From: Lachnospiraceae bacterium
GTDB taxonomy: Bacteria; Bacillota; Clostridia; Lachnospirales; Lachnospiraceae
Reading direction: 5' to 3'
DNA: 39,249 nt
Assembly: GCA_022510585.1 (NCBI GenBank)
Contig: JAFLTF010000013.1
Coordinates: 1-39,249, forward strand
The notes beneath the pieces were generated by a model, which saw nothing but the letters and a program-made list of their open reading frames with translations, searched no databases and was not told where the DNA came from. Each line of letters opens with the position of its first letter. Within the stretch, counting starts at the first letter, position 1. Below are positions 22,178 through 31,255 of the stretch, piece after piece. Position numbers and translations under genes: made by a program.

Positions 22178-23548
22178 CTAATAGCCTTTTTCCTTTAGAT
22201 TCTTTACAAGGTTTACATAAAACTCCCGCACATCAAAGCCCGGGATATTTTCCCGATACAGATCGATCATATCCCCGTGCGAAAGTCCTCGGTTTCTCTT
22301 CATCCGCAGAACCTGATAGACATTGTCCCACAAAGCGGATTCTATGGATACCAGACCATCGTTCTCACCGTCAAAACGTTTCACAAGGCGATAGCTTACA
22401 TTCAACGGGAATCCGGCATTCTGAGCCCTTTTCATGGAGGTTGCGACGCTCTGATAATATACTTCCGGACAGTCGGGCAGATCCCGATTCCTTTCGCTGC
22501 ATTTCTCTGCAGTCAGATCGGTTACCGCGCCGATAAAATCCGGAGAAGCCTCTCCAAATCTGCGCAGCGTGTTATTATAACGTCTTGCCAGAAACTGCCG
22601 CAGACCCTCCGGCGCTTTCCGTAACAGATAATCCGCAAACAGGCATCCCCTGTGCGGCGTATTGATGGTGGTCAACGATGCTGTATATTCCGCCATACCG
22701 CATTTACTAATCGCATATCTGGCGTCCAGCCCGCCTTTGGAGTGAGCAATGATATTGACCTTCCCACAGTCTGTTTCAGAAACGATCTGCCGGATTCTCT
22801 CCGCCAATTCTGCCCCGCATTCTTCCACCGTGGCAGCAGACTGTTGGTTCCCGTAATAGAGGGTCGCACCGTTACGCATCAATTCCTTCGGGATTCTTCC
22901 CCAATAATTGAAAAATCGCGTATCCCGGAAAAAAACGCCATGCACCATCAGAATCGGGTATCTGGTGTGGCAGATCTCACTTTCCTTTCGGACAGCATTC
23001 AACTCTTCTTTTTCCAATTCGATTTCAAATTCCCGGCAGGCCAAAACATATAATTCCCCGAATAGAAACAAATTAACAAGCGGGATCCACCAGCAAAGAC
23101 ACAAAAGTACACGATATCTGATTCCCATCTGTACGGAGGTTGCCATCAGCCGCAAACTGCCGTTTAACAGTAAAAATCCCTCTCCCAGCAGAGCAAGCAG
23201 GATGGCAAGAAGATAGAACAGGATACTCTTTATATCCTGCAGTGCCAGATGAAAGCCCAGCCAGACCCACCACAGAATACTGACTGATATAGTCAATCCC
23301 GTGTATAGGATCAGCATCGCTCCTCTTTTCAGTTGTCTCAACCGGATGCCGACAGATTCCTTGCTTCTTCTATATCCTGTATAGGGCACGATATTGGCGA
23401 ACAGAAAAAAGCCTGTCCCGGCAAGGAGCCAGAGAAACGCCCTGACGCCGCCTGTCCGAGTCATCTGTAAAATTCCTGCGGTATTGACGCTGGCTGCCAG
23501 AAGCAGCGCATAGACCAGAACCCTTATCTTATGTATCCACCCATTCAT
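22178..23548 (-). CDS. Membrane-anchored lipase-like alpha/beta hydrolase
   Basis: The N-terminal 190 residues of this 456-aa protein hold about five membrane helices, and an alpha/beta hydrolase domain follows. The hydrolase begins YPILMVHGVFFRDTRFFNYW (oxyanion strand). It has a nucleophile elbow IIAHSKGGLDARYA (Ser in AHSKGG), then TINTPHRGCLFADYLL, a likely acid in DGENDGLVS and the catalytic His in SHGDMIDL. This resembles bacterial triacylglycerol lipases, but the membrane anchor suggests action on membrane lipids. Start is ATG at 23548 because GAGGTATACA lies directly before it; another ATG at 23560 has no ribosome site. It is first of the lipase-ydcF-TPR set. Confidence 0.82.
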   Translation of the reverse strand: MNGWIHKIRVLVYALLLAASVNTAGILQMTRTGGVRAFLWLLAGTGFFLFANIVPYTGYRRSKESVGIRLRQLKRGAMLILYTGLTISVSILWWVWLGFHLALQDIKSILFYLLAILLALLGEGFLLLNGSLRLMATSVQMGIRYRVLLCLCWWIPLVNLFLFGELYVLACREFEIELEKEELNAVRKESEICHTRYPILMVHGVFFRDTRFFNYWGRIPKELMRNGATLYYGNQQSAATVEECGAELAERIRQIVSETDCGKVNIIAHSKGGLDARYAISKCGMAEYTASLTTINTPHRGCLFADYLLRKAPEGLRQFLARRYNNTLRRFGEASPDFIGAVTDLTAEKCSERNRDLPDCPEVYYQSVATSMKRAQNAGFPLNVSYRLVKRFDGENDGLVSIESALWDNVYQVLRMKRNRGLSHGDMIDLYRENIPGFDVREFYVNLVKNLKEKGY

Positions 23549-23571
23549 TGTATACCTCATCTTGAAAAAAT

Positions 23572-23599
23572 ACCGGCTTCCGTATGGATGGAAACCGGC
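23572..23599 (-). terminator. Intrinsic terminator of the chemosensory operon
   Basis: A 10-base stem (ACCGGCTTCC 23572-23581 with GGAAACCGGC 23590-23599) forms on the minus-strand RNA with two G-U pairs and an 8-base loop, followed by TATTTTTTC. The wobble pairs exist only on the minus strand, confirming direction. It lies about 50 bases past the hybrid kinase stop. Confidence 0.82.
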
Positions 23600-23650
23600 A
23601 TCTGCAAGTACTATTATTCCATTTCTGTATATATGCTTCTTCCTACCGGG

Positions 23651-26221
23651 TCATTCGCCTTCCGAAGATTCCTTCTTCCCCAGATACTGCTGCAACACAC
23701 GCATACACTCCTTTACGTCAATGGGCTTTGCAATATGGGCATTCATGCCAAAATCCATACAGCGCTGCACATCATCGGAGAAGGCATCCGCTGTCATGGC
23801 AATGATCGGCAGATCCTTATCCGGACGGTCAAGAGAACGAATGGCCTCTGCTGCATGGTAACCATCCATCACAGGCATACGCAGATCCATCAGAATAGCG
23901 TCATAATATCCGACTTCTGATTTTTCAAACAGCTCAACACACTCTTTTCCATTGACTGCCCTTTGCAGTTCCATTTCCGTTATGGAAAGGATCTCGCTGG
24001 CAACCTCCCAGTTCAAATCGATATCCTCTGCCAGAAGAATCCGTTTACCTTTGAAGCTTATCTCCGACAGGTCGCCCTGATCTTCATCGCCACTTACGAC
24101 TTCCGTATACTGCCGCAGACGGTAGTACAATGTGGACTTAAAGAGCGGTTTGGAAATAAAGCCTTCAATCGTGGACGGATCTAACTGATCTTCTATATTT
24201 TTAAAGTCATATGCGGAAACCAGGAAAATCGGAATGTCGATTCCTACCCTTTTGCGAATCTCACGGATCGTCTCCACACCGTCCATATCCGGCATTTTCC
24301 AGTCGATTAAGACAAAATGATAATCATCCTCTTTGTTATGGCGTTCCTCTATCATTTCTACGGCTTTCCTGCCGCTTAGCGTCCATTCTGCATGGGTACC
24401 CAACTCCTCTAAGTTGGAAACCACGCTTTCACACAACATCTGATTGTCATCCACCACCAGGATATTCCACTCAGGCAGTACCATTTCTTCCTGACTGACA
24501 TCCGATTTTTTCAAATCAAGTGTAACATGGAAGGTACTCCCTTTGCCCTGCTCGCTTTGCAGGTCAATGGTTCCGTTCATCAGATCCACAATCCGCTTCG
24601 CAATGGAAGTTCCCAGGCCGGTTCCCGTGATAAAACGAACCTGTTCCGTCTCCTCTCTCTCAAAGGAATTCCAGATCTTTGCCTGAAACTCAGGTGACAT
24701 GCCGATTCCCGTATCTTTTACCAGAAAATGGGTCCGGACATGATCCTCGCCTACCGGTGACTGCTCCTGATAGATATGGATGGTGATTTCTCCTCCCGTA
24801 GGGGTGAACTTTACAGCATTTGATAAAAGATTCATCAGGACCTGATTCAGCCGCACGCTGTCACAGAGTACATTCTCCGACATAATATTCTGGATATAGA
24901 TATCAAAAAGCTGTTCCTTCTCACTTACCTGAGGCTGTATGATATTCACAATATTGTCCATGATCTCACGCAGGCAGATCGGCGCCATATTTAACACCAT
25001 TTTGCCACTGTCGATCTTGGACATATCAAGTACGTCATTGATCAGACTCAGCAAATGATTGCTGGAAAGACTGATCTTACTTAAGCAATCTTCCACTCTT
25101 TCTTTGTCATCAATATTCTTCTGCGCAATTCCCGTCATACCAATAATGGCATTCATCGGCGTACGGATATCATGACTCATACTGGAAAGAAAATCGCTTT
25201 TGGCAATATTCGCGCGGTCCGCTTCTGTCCGTGCGATCTCAAGTTCCTTGATCTGCTGCTGCGACAGGCGATAATACAATACAAAAACAATCGCCAGGAC
25301 AATAAAGATAAGCACAACACTAAAACTGGTGGCCCTGATCCGAAGCGCTGATAACTCTGTAATGGAATCTGTCAGGAACGTGGTAGGCATGGCGCAGATC
25401 AGATACCAGTTTAAGGTTTCGGGAAGAGGCATACAATAGATTTCGCCCTCAATATCTTCCAGTACGACATGGGCAAAATAGGTATCCTCGTCTTTCATAA
25501 CTTTCTCAAGTTCATTGACATATTCTTCCGGACGTTTTCCTTCCATCGGTTTATACTTATCCCGCATGCGGTCAAAATAATTCTTATCGGTATGAATCGA
25601 ATTACCGATAACGATCTCCCCTTTTTCATCAATGATATTAAAATATATCATGGTGTTACTTTCTCTAAAGAAGAGCGCATTATCCAGATAATCCAGGGTA
25701 CTTCCGGCAATCAAAGCAGTGCTGGTTCTTCCGTCTTCCATCGGATACTCTGCTTTCACGCCCAGAAGGAATATCGGTTTTCCGTCATCTGTCTTTCCCA
25801 ATGCAATGAGTCTTCCGTTGTCATTCAAAGAATCCATGACATATTCTGCGTCCGCAATTTCAAGCTCATCTCCATAAAGGACATCCATGTCACCATTATC
25901 CGCATAGAGCGCCAAATAATTAAATGCGCGGTTTTTTGCACTACGCTCCAGTGAAGCGAACATCCCTTCCGCATCGTCCATCGTTTCGAGAGAATAACGC
26001 TCAACAAGTTCTTCGATTTGCTCCGTGCGCAGATCGATGATCGTCTGAAATCTCTGTTGAACCTGATTGCTCATCTCAGTCATATAAGTATAGCTGATTC
26101 CTTCAATAGATTCTCTCGATCTGTGTATCATGAAGACAGTCAGCCAGAGAAATACCAGCGCACTGACAACAACAACACAGGTAATACTACCCCTGAATAA
26201 ATTGGAAAACTTTTTATCCAT
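23651..26221 (-). CDS. Hybrid sensor histidine kinase with two receiver domains
   Basis: An 856-aa membrane kinase. A membrane helix (about 12-33) is followed by a large extracellular double-Cache-like sensor region (about 35-290) and a second helix (about 300-320). HisKA has the phospho-acceptor in SHDIRTPMN (H350). The ATPase domain has LNQVLMNLLSNAVKFT, DTGIGMSP and GTGLGTS. Receiver 1 has acceptor D640 in VLIDWKMPDMDG and receiver 2 has D779 in ILMDLRMPVMDG, both with the conserved Lys-Pro near the end. No built-in Hpt domain is present, but a free Hpt protein is encoded 5 bases upstream. Start at 26221 follows GGAGTAAAGATT. It is the last gene of the chemosensory operon. No DNA-binding partner regulator is adjacent. 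Confidence 0.93.
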   Translation of the reverse strand: MDKKFSNLFRGSITCVVVVSALVFLWLTVFMIHRSRESIEGISYTYMTEMSNQVQQRFQTIIDLRTEQIEELVERYSLETMDDAEGMFASLERSAKNRAFNYLALYADNGDMDVLYGDELEIADAEYVMDSLNDNGRLIALGKTDDGKPIFLLGVKAEYPMEDGRTSTALIAGSTLDYLDNALFFRESNTMIYFNIIDEKGEIVIGNSIHTDKNYFDRMRDKYKPMEGKRPEEYVNELEKVMKDEDTYFAHVVLEDIEGEIYCMPLPETLNWYLICAMPTTFLTDSITELSALRIRATSFSVVLIFIVLAIVFVLYYRLSQQQIKELEIARTEADRANIAKSDFLSSMSHDIRTPMNAIIGMTGIAQKNIDDKERVEDCLSKISLSSNHLLSLINDVLDMSKIDSGKMVLNMAPICLREIMDNIVNIIQPQVSEKEQLFDIYIQNIMSENVLCDSVRLNQVLMNLLSNAVKFTPTGGEITIHIYQEQSPVGEDHVRTHFLVKDTGIGMSPEFQAKIWNSFEREETEQVRFITGTGLGTSIAKRIVDLMNGTIDLQSEQGKGSTFHVTLDLKKSDVSQEEMVLPEWNILVVDDNQMLCESVVSNLEELGTHAEWTLSGRKAVEMIEERHNKEDDYHFVLIDWKMPDMDGVETIREIRKRVGIDIPIFLVSAYDFKNIEDQLDPSTIEGFISKPLFKSTLYYRLRQYTEVVSGDEDQGDLSEISFKGKRILLAEDIDLNWEVASEILSITEMELQRAVNGKECVELFEKSEVGYYDAILMDLRMPVMDGYHAAEAIRSLDRPDKDLPIIAMTADAFSDDVQRCMDFGMNAHIAKPIDVKECMRVLQQYLGKKESSEGE

Positions 26222-26226
26222 AATCT

Positions 26227-26580
26227 TTACTCCATATGTTTCTCTATACATGCAACGATCTGCTCCTGCACGGGAATGATCTTCTCAAGAAGCGCTCTCG
26301 CCTCCTCAGGATTACCGGCACGCAGCAGCTCAACGATTTTCGTATAAGCTTCATAAACAGGGGTAATCGACAAATTCCCCGAAACACCTTTGATGGCATG
26401 TGTCTTTTCTATGACTTCATCGCAGTTTGCCGCATCAAAGTCGGCTCCTACGCTATAAGTTCTGATAGATTTTGTAAAAGACCCCAGTAACTTGATATAT
26501 AATTTTTCATTTCCGTTAATACGCTTCAAACCTTCGTCAACATTGACGCCTAAAGCCTTCAATTCATCTAATAATGCCAT
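26227..26580 (-). CDS. Stand-alone histidine phosphotransfer (Hpt) protein
   Basis: A 117-aa four-helix phosphotransfer protein. The acceptor motif HAIKGVSGNL gives H61, and the C-terminal helices (ELLRAGNPEEARALLEKIIP) fit the Hpt fold. The start has a strong GGGAGG site, and the stop is 5 bases before the hybrid kinase ATG. It almost certainly relays phosphate from the two-receiver hybrid kinase to a receiver elsewhere, possibly one of the regulators in the same operon. Confidence 0.92.
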   Translation of the reverse strand: MALLDELKALGVNVDEGLKRINGNEKLYIKLLGSFTKSIRTYSVGADFDAANCDEVIEKTHAIKGVSGNLSITPVYEAYTKIVELLRAGNPEEARALLEKIIPVQEQIVACIEKHME

Positions 26581-26632
26581 GATTTTTCCTCCCTTCCGAT
26601 GCCGAACGATATCTCTTCTTTTTCACTGTTTC

Positions 26633-26658
26633 GGCACAGGGACTTTCCTCCCTGTGCC
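26633..26658 (-). other. Perfect hairpin between the chemoreceptor and Hpt genes
   Basis: GGCACAGGGA (26633-26642) and TCCCTGTGCC (26649-26658) form a perfect 10-base stem with a 6-base loop. It is not followed by a T-tract on either strand, so it is unlikely to stop transcription. It may protect or process the mRNA, setting different levels of the upstream chemotaxis genes and the downstream Hpt-kinase pair. Confidence 0.65.
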
Positions 26659-26679
26659 TATATTCTCCTCGTTTACCGA

Positions 26680-28044
26680 TCAATATTTACCGAAATCATC
26701 TCCTAAAGAGATCACCTGCTCATTTGCGCTTGCAGCCGAATAAGATGGTGTATAGGAGCTGCTTCTGGAAGGGGCAGGAATGTTGTTTCCCGAACCCAGA
26801 TCATAAATGGCAAGCATCTGGCGCATTTTGGACGCCTGATTGGATAATTCTTCACTGGCTGCCGCACACTGTTCACTGGTAGCGGAGTTGTTCTGTACAA
26901 CCTGAGATACCTGTGTGATGGCCTGCTCGATCTGTGCAACTGCGGTTGCCTGATAATTGGAAGACTCCGCAATACCGTTAATAATGGTCTCACTATCCTT
27001 TACTGCTTTGGAGATCTCCTCCATCGCCTTGGATGTGCTGTCCACGATCTTGGAACCGTAGCTGACTTTGGCAATGGAATCCTCAATCAGTTCCGAAGTC
27101 TCCGCTGATGCTGCCGCACTCTTCGCTGCAAGGCTTCTAACCTCTTCCGCTACAACCGCAAAACCTTTTCCGGCTTCTCCTGCTCTTGCTGCCTCTACCG
27201 CTGCATTCAATGCCAGAATATTGGTTTGGAAAGCAATATCGTCTATGGTCTTAATGATCTTGGAAATATTCTCGGATGACTTATTGATATCCTGCATAGC
27301 AGCCATGGTATCCTGCATCTGCTTATTTCCCTGGGCAACATCTTTGATTGCCTGCGCCACAAGCGCTGCCGCCTCGGTTGCCTGGCTTGCATTCGTTTTG
27401 GTCTTATCCGCGATCTCATTGATGGATGCGGTAATTTCCTCAATTGCGCTGGCCTGCTGCGTAGAACCCTGCGCAAGAGCCTGACTGGCGCTGGCCACCT
27501 GAGAAGAACTGATGGTCACCTGAGAGCAGGATTCTGAAATATTGTTCAGTGCATTTAAGTTATCCTCTACCAGTTTCTTCAAAGAATTTCCCAGGATATC
27601 ATCGGGAGAACTGGGTTTCACGGAAACAGTCAGATTGCCTCCTGCCACTTCTTCCGCAATGCCTGCCTGATATTTAATATTATCCACAACTTTCGTATAC
27701 TCATCTACCAACTCACCGAACTCATCCTCATAATACTTCACCATATGAATGTTATCTACACGTCCCAGGGCAAGATCTTTTGCCACCTCACTCATCTGCG
27801 CAATGGACTTTTCAATGGTCTTTATCAATGCAAAGGCAACAAGTAGTGCAATCACGATGGATATCACCGTAATTCCGTAGGACAGAATAACGGAAAAGGT
27901 TGCAAACTGCTCTTGTTTAGCGGGGTCTGTAATAGTAGCCGCATATTTGGTTGTGATATTGTTGGCCAACATGTTGACCAAGATCAGTAAAACAGGAACA
28001 GCGAATCCTATTATCATTTTTGTCTTTATCTTCAAGTTTTTCAT
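26680..28044 (-). CDS. Methyl-accepting chemotaxis protein with minimal sensor domain
   Basis: A 454-aa receptor. Helix 1 (10-29) and helix 2 (51-73) are separated by only about 20 extracytoplasmic residues, far too short for a classical ligand-binding domain. One or two HAMP-like segments follow (about 74-170), then the long cytoplasmic coiled coil. The hairpin tip [21 protein letters not shown] and the [14 protein letters not shown] return strand (about 270-302) are typical and bind CheA/CheW. The C-terminus ([13 protein letters not shown]) lacks the NWETF-type CheR tether. Start at 28044 (MKNLKIKTK) follows AGAGGTATGAGAG; an ATG at 28062 overlaps the cheW stop (ATGA) and is also possible. 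It may sense membrane or redox state, or take input from another protein. Confidence 0.92.
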   Translation of the reverse strand: MKNLKIKTKMIIGFAVPVLLILVNMLANNITTKYAATITDPAKQEQFATFSVILSYGITVISIVIALLVAFALIKTIEKSIAQMSEVAKDLALGRVDNIHMVKYYEDEFGELVDEYTKVVDNIKYQAGIAEEVAGGNLTVSVKPSSPDDILGNSLKKLVEDNLNALNNISESCSQVTISSSQVASASQALAQGSTQQASAIEEITASINEIADKTKTNASQATEAAALVAQAIKDVAQGNKQMQDTMAAMQDINKSSENISKIIKTIDDIAFQTNILALNAAVEAARAGEAGKGFAVVAEEVRSLAAKSAAASAETSELIEDSIAKVSYGSKIVDSTSKAMEEISKAVKDSETIINGIAESSNYQATAVAQIEQAITQVSQVVQNNSATSEQCAAASEELSNQASKMRQMLAIYDLGSGNNIPAPSRSSSYTPSYSAASANEQVISLGDDFGKY

Positions 28045-28058
28045 CTCTCTCATACCTC

Positions 28059-28604
28059 TCATTCTTCAACATTATTCATTTCATTCGCCTGCTCGACAAC
28101 CGATAAATCCTCATCATTCAGCAGTTTATCGGGATCTAACAGTAATTTGACAGAATCTCCAACCTTGCCGATACCATAGACATATTTGTGATGCGCCTTA
28201 TCGGCACGGCCAATGCTGGGAGGCGGCAGGATGTTATCTTCCTTGATCTCAACTACCTCTGCGATCTTCTCAATGATCAGCCCTACCATCATCCCTTTTA
28301 CATTAATGACAATAATACAGGTTCTGTCATTATATTCAAAGGGTTCCTGCTTGAACCGCAGTCTGACATCCACAACGGGAATCACTTTTCCTCTCAGGTT
28401 GATAAGACCTTTGATATAATCTTCCGTTTCTGGAATGGCTGTAATGGGCTGCAACTGGATGATCTCATTCACATATTGGATTTCCAGTCCGAAATACTCG
28501 TTTCCGGATTTAAAGGTCATATACTTCCCTTTTTGCGTATCATGTTCATCAGAAACAGCCTGATTTTCTTCAACCTGCTTCATCAATGCGCTCGTTTCTT
28601 CCAT
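28059..28604 (-). CDS. cheW: Chemotaxis coupling protein CheW
   Basis: CheW couples receptors to CheA. It is 181 aa, with an extended N-terminus of about 25 residues before the SH3-like CheW fold. Recognisable parts are [38 protein letters not shown] and [11 protein letters not shown], and a C-terminal [11 protein letters not shown]. The ribosome site is AAAGGAACGG. It lies 31 bases after cheA and overlaps, or nearly abuts, the receptor gene. Confidence 0.93.
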   Translation of the reverse strand: MEETSALMKQVEENQAVSDEHDTQKGKYMTFKSGNEYFGLEIQYVNEIIQLQPITAIPETEDYIKGLINLRGKVIPVVDVRLRFKQEPFEYNDRTCIIVINVKGMMVGLIIEKIAEVVEIKEDNILPPPSIGRADKAHHKYVYGIGKVGDSVKLLLDPDKLLNDEDLSVVEQANEMNNVEE

Positions 28605-28635
28605 TCGATATACCGTTCCTTTCTGTATATAATTT

Positions 28636-30810
28636 TTATTCGATAATTCCCGCAGCGTCCAAAATCAGGGCTATGCTTCCGTCACCAAGCTGTGTACAGC
28701 CGGATAATCCTTTGACTTTCTTGACATAGGAGGGAATCGGTTTTACAACGATCTCCTGCTCGCCGACCAGTCTATCAACAAAGAGACAGATCTTTTTCTC
28801 CTCTACCTCAAGGATCAGCATCACGCCGTCTTCTATGGATTCTGCGTAATCTTTCAGTCCGTACCATTTTCCAAGCCTGAGTACCGGGAAACACTCGCCG
28901 CGTATCATAATATATTCTTCTCCGTTCGGCTCGTGAATCATCATATCCTCTGTCACACGGACAAATTCCTTAATTGCACCGGTTTCCATGACAAAGGAGG
29001 AGGACCCTACTTCCATGACGATACCGTCGATAATCGCCAGTGTCAAAGGGATCTTTAGACTCATGATACTGCCAAGTCCCTTTTTGCTTTCGATTTCCAG
29101 TGTACCGCCGATGGCCTGTATATTCTGCACAACCACGTCCATACCGACTCCACGTCCGGAATACTCGGTAACTACCTCATTGGTTGAGAATCCGGGCAAA
29201 GTAATGAACTGGAATACTTCCTTATCGGTGTAGGCACTGTCCGGTTTCAGATCATCTAAAAGTCCCTGTTTTCTTGCCTTGGCTATTATCTTTTCCCTGT
29301 CAAGACCGCCTCCGTCATCCTCTACGCTGATCCATACTTTACCTGCTTCGGTTTTGGCAGAAAGCGTGACTTTTCCTCTTTCCGACTTTCCGCTGTCACG
29401 ACGTTCTTTTTTGGATTCAATACCGTGATCTACGGAATTTCGTACAATATGCATCAAAGGATCGGAAATATGTTCTATGATGTTCTTATCCACTTCCGTC
29501 TGCTCGCCGACCATGACAAAATCAATATCCTTACCGAGTTTCCTGGATACATCGAAGACGATACGGTTCATCTTCTGGAAGGTATTTGCCAGAGGCACCA
29601 TTCTCATGGACATGATGACATTCTGCAGGTCGGTGGAAATCTTGGCAAGCTGTGCCGCAGCCTTATTAAAGTTATCCAGATTTAAGCCGGGTACCTTCAA
29701 GTCGGGATTCTGCAATACTACCGATTCCGAAATGACAAGTTCCCCGATCAATTCCATCAGCTGATCCATCTTCCCTACGCTTACACTGATAAAGGAAGTC
29801 TTCTCCGCTTTGGGCTTATCTTTGGCCAGCTTCTTTTGCTTTCCGGGCTCCTTGGACTTAATAACGAAATCACCCGGTGCAATGGCAGGTTTCTCGGGTT
29901 TTTTCTCCTCTTCCTGGGCTGCGCTTTCGGCTGCCTGCATTCTGGCATCGATTTCTTCTACGCTGGACTCTAAGTCAATGATCTGTGCTGCCGGCGTATC
30001 CTGTCCTCCAAAATCAAAGCCCTGTAAAAACTCTTCTGCCTTACATTCAAAAACATCTACTTTTTCGATGTCGTAACCGACTTTAACGATCTCACGGACC
30101 TGTTCTTCGCTGCATTGTGCCTGCAAAAGAATCTTAAATCCGTCTTTGAGGATCGTTTCGGCACATTCCGGATCGGATATGATATCCTCCGGATCATACA
30201 GCAGATCCTCCGCTATTTCCTTTAAGGCATAGACTACCTTATAGGCATGGACATTTGCCATCTCCGTATCGGCGTAAAAAGAAACATAGATCTTGAAAAA
30301 GTGACTGGCACTTGTGGAAACAGGGGCAATGTAGAACTGTTTCGGTTCTTCATGTTTATTCTCCGGAATTTCTTCTCCCCTTCTTTTGCCGCCCTTTTCC
30401 CCTTTCTTGATCTGTTCCAAAAATTCATCGAGCGTAGCTACAATTTCGCCGGACTCCCCGTCTGCCGGATCGCCGTTGCGAATTTTATCCATTTCGTTGG
30501 AGATGAAATCCGCTACCTCCAATACATGATCCACTAACTCCAAATGTGGCACATTACTGGGGCGGGATTCCCTCAGATAATAAAAGACGTCTTCAAGCTT
30601 ATGTGCTATCGCTGTGATCTCATCGAACATCATGATACCTGAAGAACCCTTAATGGTATGCATGGTTCGGAATATTTCATTGATACTGTCTTCGTCAAAA
30701 CTATCTGCATCTTTCTGGTCAAGAACCATTTCCTGCAGCTGTTCTAATAACTGACCGTTCTCAAAGAGGTACATATCCAGCATGCCGTCTGTATTAAATT
30801 CTTCCGCCAT
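28636..30810 (-). CDS. cheA: Chemotaxis histidine kinase CheA
   Basis: The kinase core of the chemosensory array, 724 aa. The P1 phosphotransfer domain has TMHTIKGSSG (H51). A second folded region (about 155-265, starting near FFKIYVSF) probably corresponds to P2. A charged linker rich in Glu/Lys/Ala follows. P3 dimerisation contains KMDQLMELIGELVISES. The P4 ATPase has HIVRNSVDHGIE, SVEDDGGGLD, FSTNEVVTEYSGRGVGMD and MSLKIPLTLAI. A CheW-like P5 occupies the last 130 residues. The start has a perfect AAGGAGAAGGAG site. It follows the CheY-like gene by 39 bases. Confidence 0.96.
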   Translation of the reverse strand: MAEEFNTDGMLDMYLFENGQLLEQLQEMVLDQKDADSFDEDSINEIFRTMHTIKGSSGIMMFDEITAIAHKLEDVFYYLRESRPSNVPHLELVDHVLEVADFISNEMDKIRNGDPADGESGEIVATLDEFLEQIKKGEKGGKRRGEEIPENKHEEPKQFYIAPVSTSASHFFKIYVSFYADTEMANVHAYKVVYALKEIAEDLLYDPEDIISDPECAETILKDGFKILLQAQCSEEQVREIVKVGYDIEKVDVFECKAEEFLQGFDFGGQDTPAAQIIDLESSVEEIDARMQAAESAAQEEEKKPEKPAIAPGDFVIKSKEPGKQKKLAKDKPKAEKTSFISVSVGKMDQLMELIGELVISESVVLQNPDLKVPGLNLDNFNKAAAQLAKISTDLQNVIMSMRMVPLANTFQKMNRIVFDVSRKLGKDIDFVMVGEQTEVDKNIIEHISDPLMHIVRNSVDHGIESKKERRDSGKSERGKVTLSAKTEAGKVWISVEDDGGGLDREKIIAKARKQGLLDDLKPDSAYTDKEVFQFITLPGFSTNEVVTEYSGRGVGMDVVVQNIQAIGGTLEIESKKGLGSIMSLKIPLTLAIIDGIVMEVGSSSFVMETGAIKEFVRVTEDMMIHEPNGEEYIMIRGECFPVLRLGKWYGLKDYAESIEDGVMLILEVEEKKICLFVDRLVGEQEIVVKPIPSYVKKVKGLSGCTQLGDGSIALILDAAGIIE

Positions 30811-30849
30811 CTCCTTCTCCTTTCCTGCATATTCTTATCAGTTCTTATG

Positions 30850-31242
30850 TCAGATTAATTCTAATTTTTTAAGCGCCTGCTCAAATTTATCCTGATCGAT
30901 AGGTTTGCCGGAGTATATGGTACATCCCAGATCAAACGCCATTTTTACGTTGGCTTCATCATTGAGCGCCGTCGTCATAATGACCTTAACCGCTTTATCT
31001 TCCGGAATGTTCCTTTCTTTTTCCAAATTCCGAATCCCCACAAGCGACTGATACCCATCCATGACAGGCATCATGATGTCAAGGCAGATCAGATCGTAAG
31101 GTTCTCCGTCCTCTAATGCCATCATAAAGGCATCCACTGCCTCCATACCGTCTACAGTCACATCACACTCGCCGTATTTTGACAAAAAATTAACCATAAA
31201 TTTTCTTGTCACAAAATCGTCTTCGGCTAATAGAATCTTCAT
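30850..31242 (-). CDS. CheY-like single-domain response regulator
   Basis: A 130-aa receiver without an output domain. It has the acidic pair EDD (7-9), phospho-acceptor D55 in LICLDIMMPVMDGY, Thr in IMTTA and the conserved Lys in YSGKPID (Gly in place of the usual Thr before Lys). It lies between cheB and cheA with strong ribosome sites on both sides. In this context it is the CheA output. In the absence of flagellar genes nearby, it is not certain that the motor switch is its target. A CheA phosphate sink is the alternative. Confidence 0.9.
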   Translation of the reverse strand: MKILLAEDDFVTRKFMVNFLSKYGECDVTVDGMEAVDAFMMALEDGEPYDLICLDIMMPVMDGYQSLVGIRNLEKERNIPEDKAVKVIMTTALNDEANVKMAFDLGCTIYSGKPIDQDKFEQALKKLELI

Positions 31243-31255
31243 AACTCCTTCTCCT

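Noticed and set aside
20201-23600. Horizontal-transfer island or phage remnants
   Set aside because: No integrase, transposase, flanking repeats or abrupt change in codon style; all genes are co-oriented with the surroundings.
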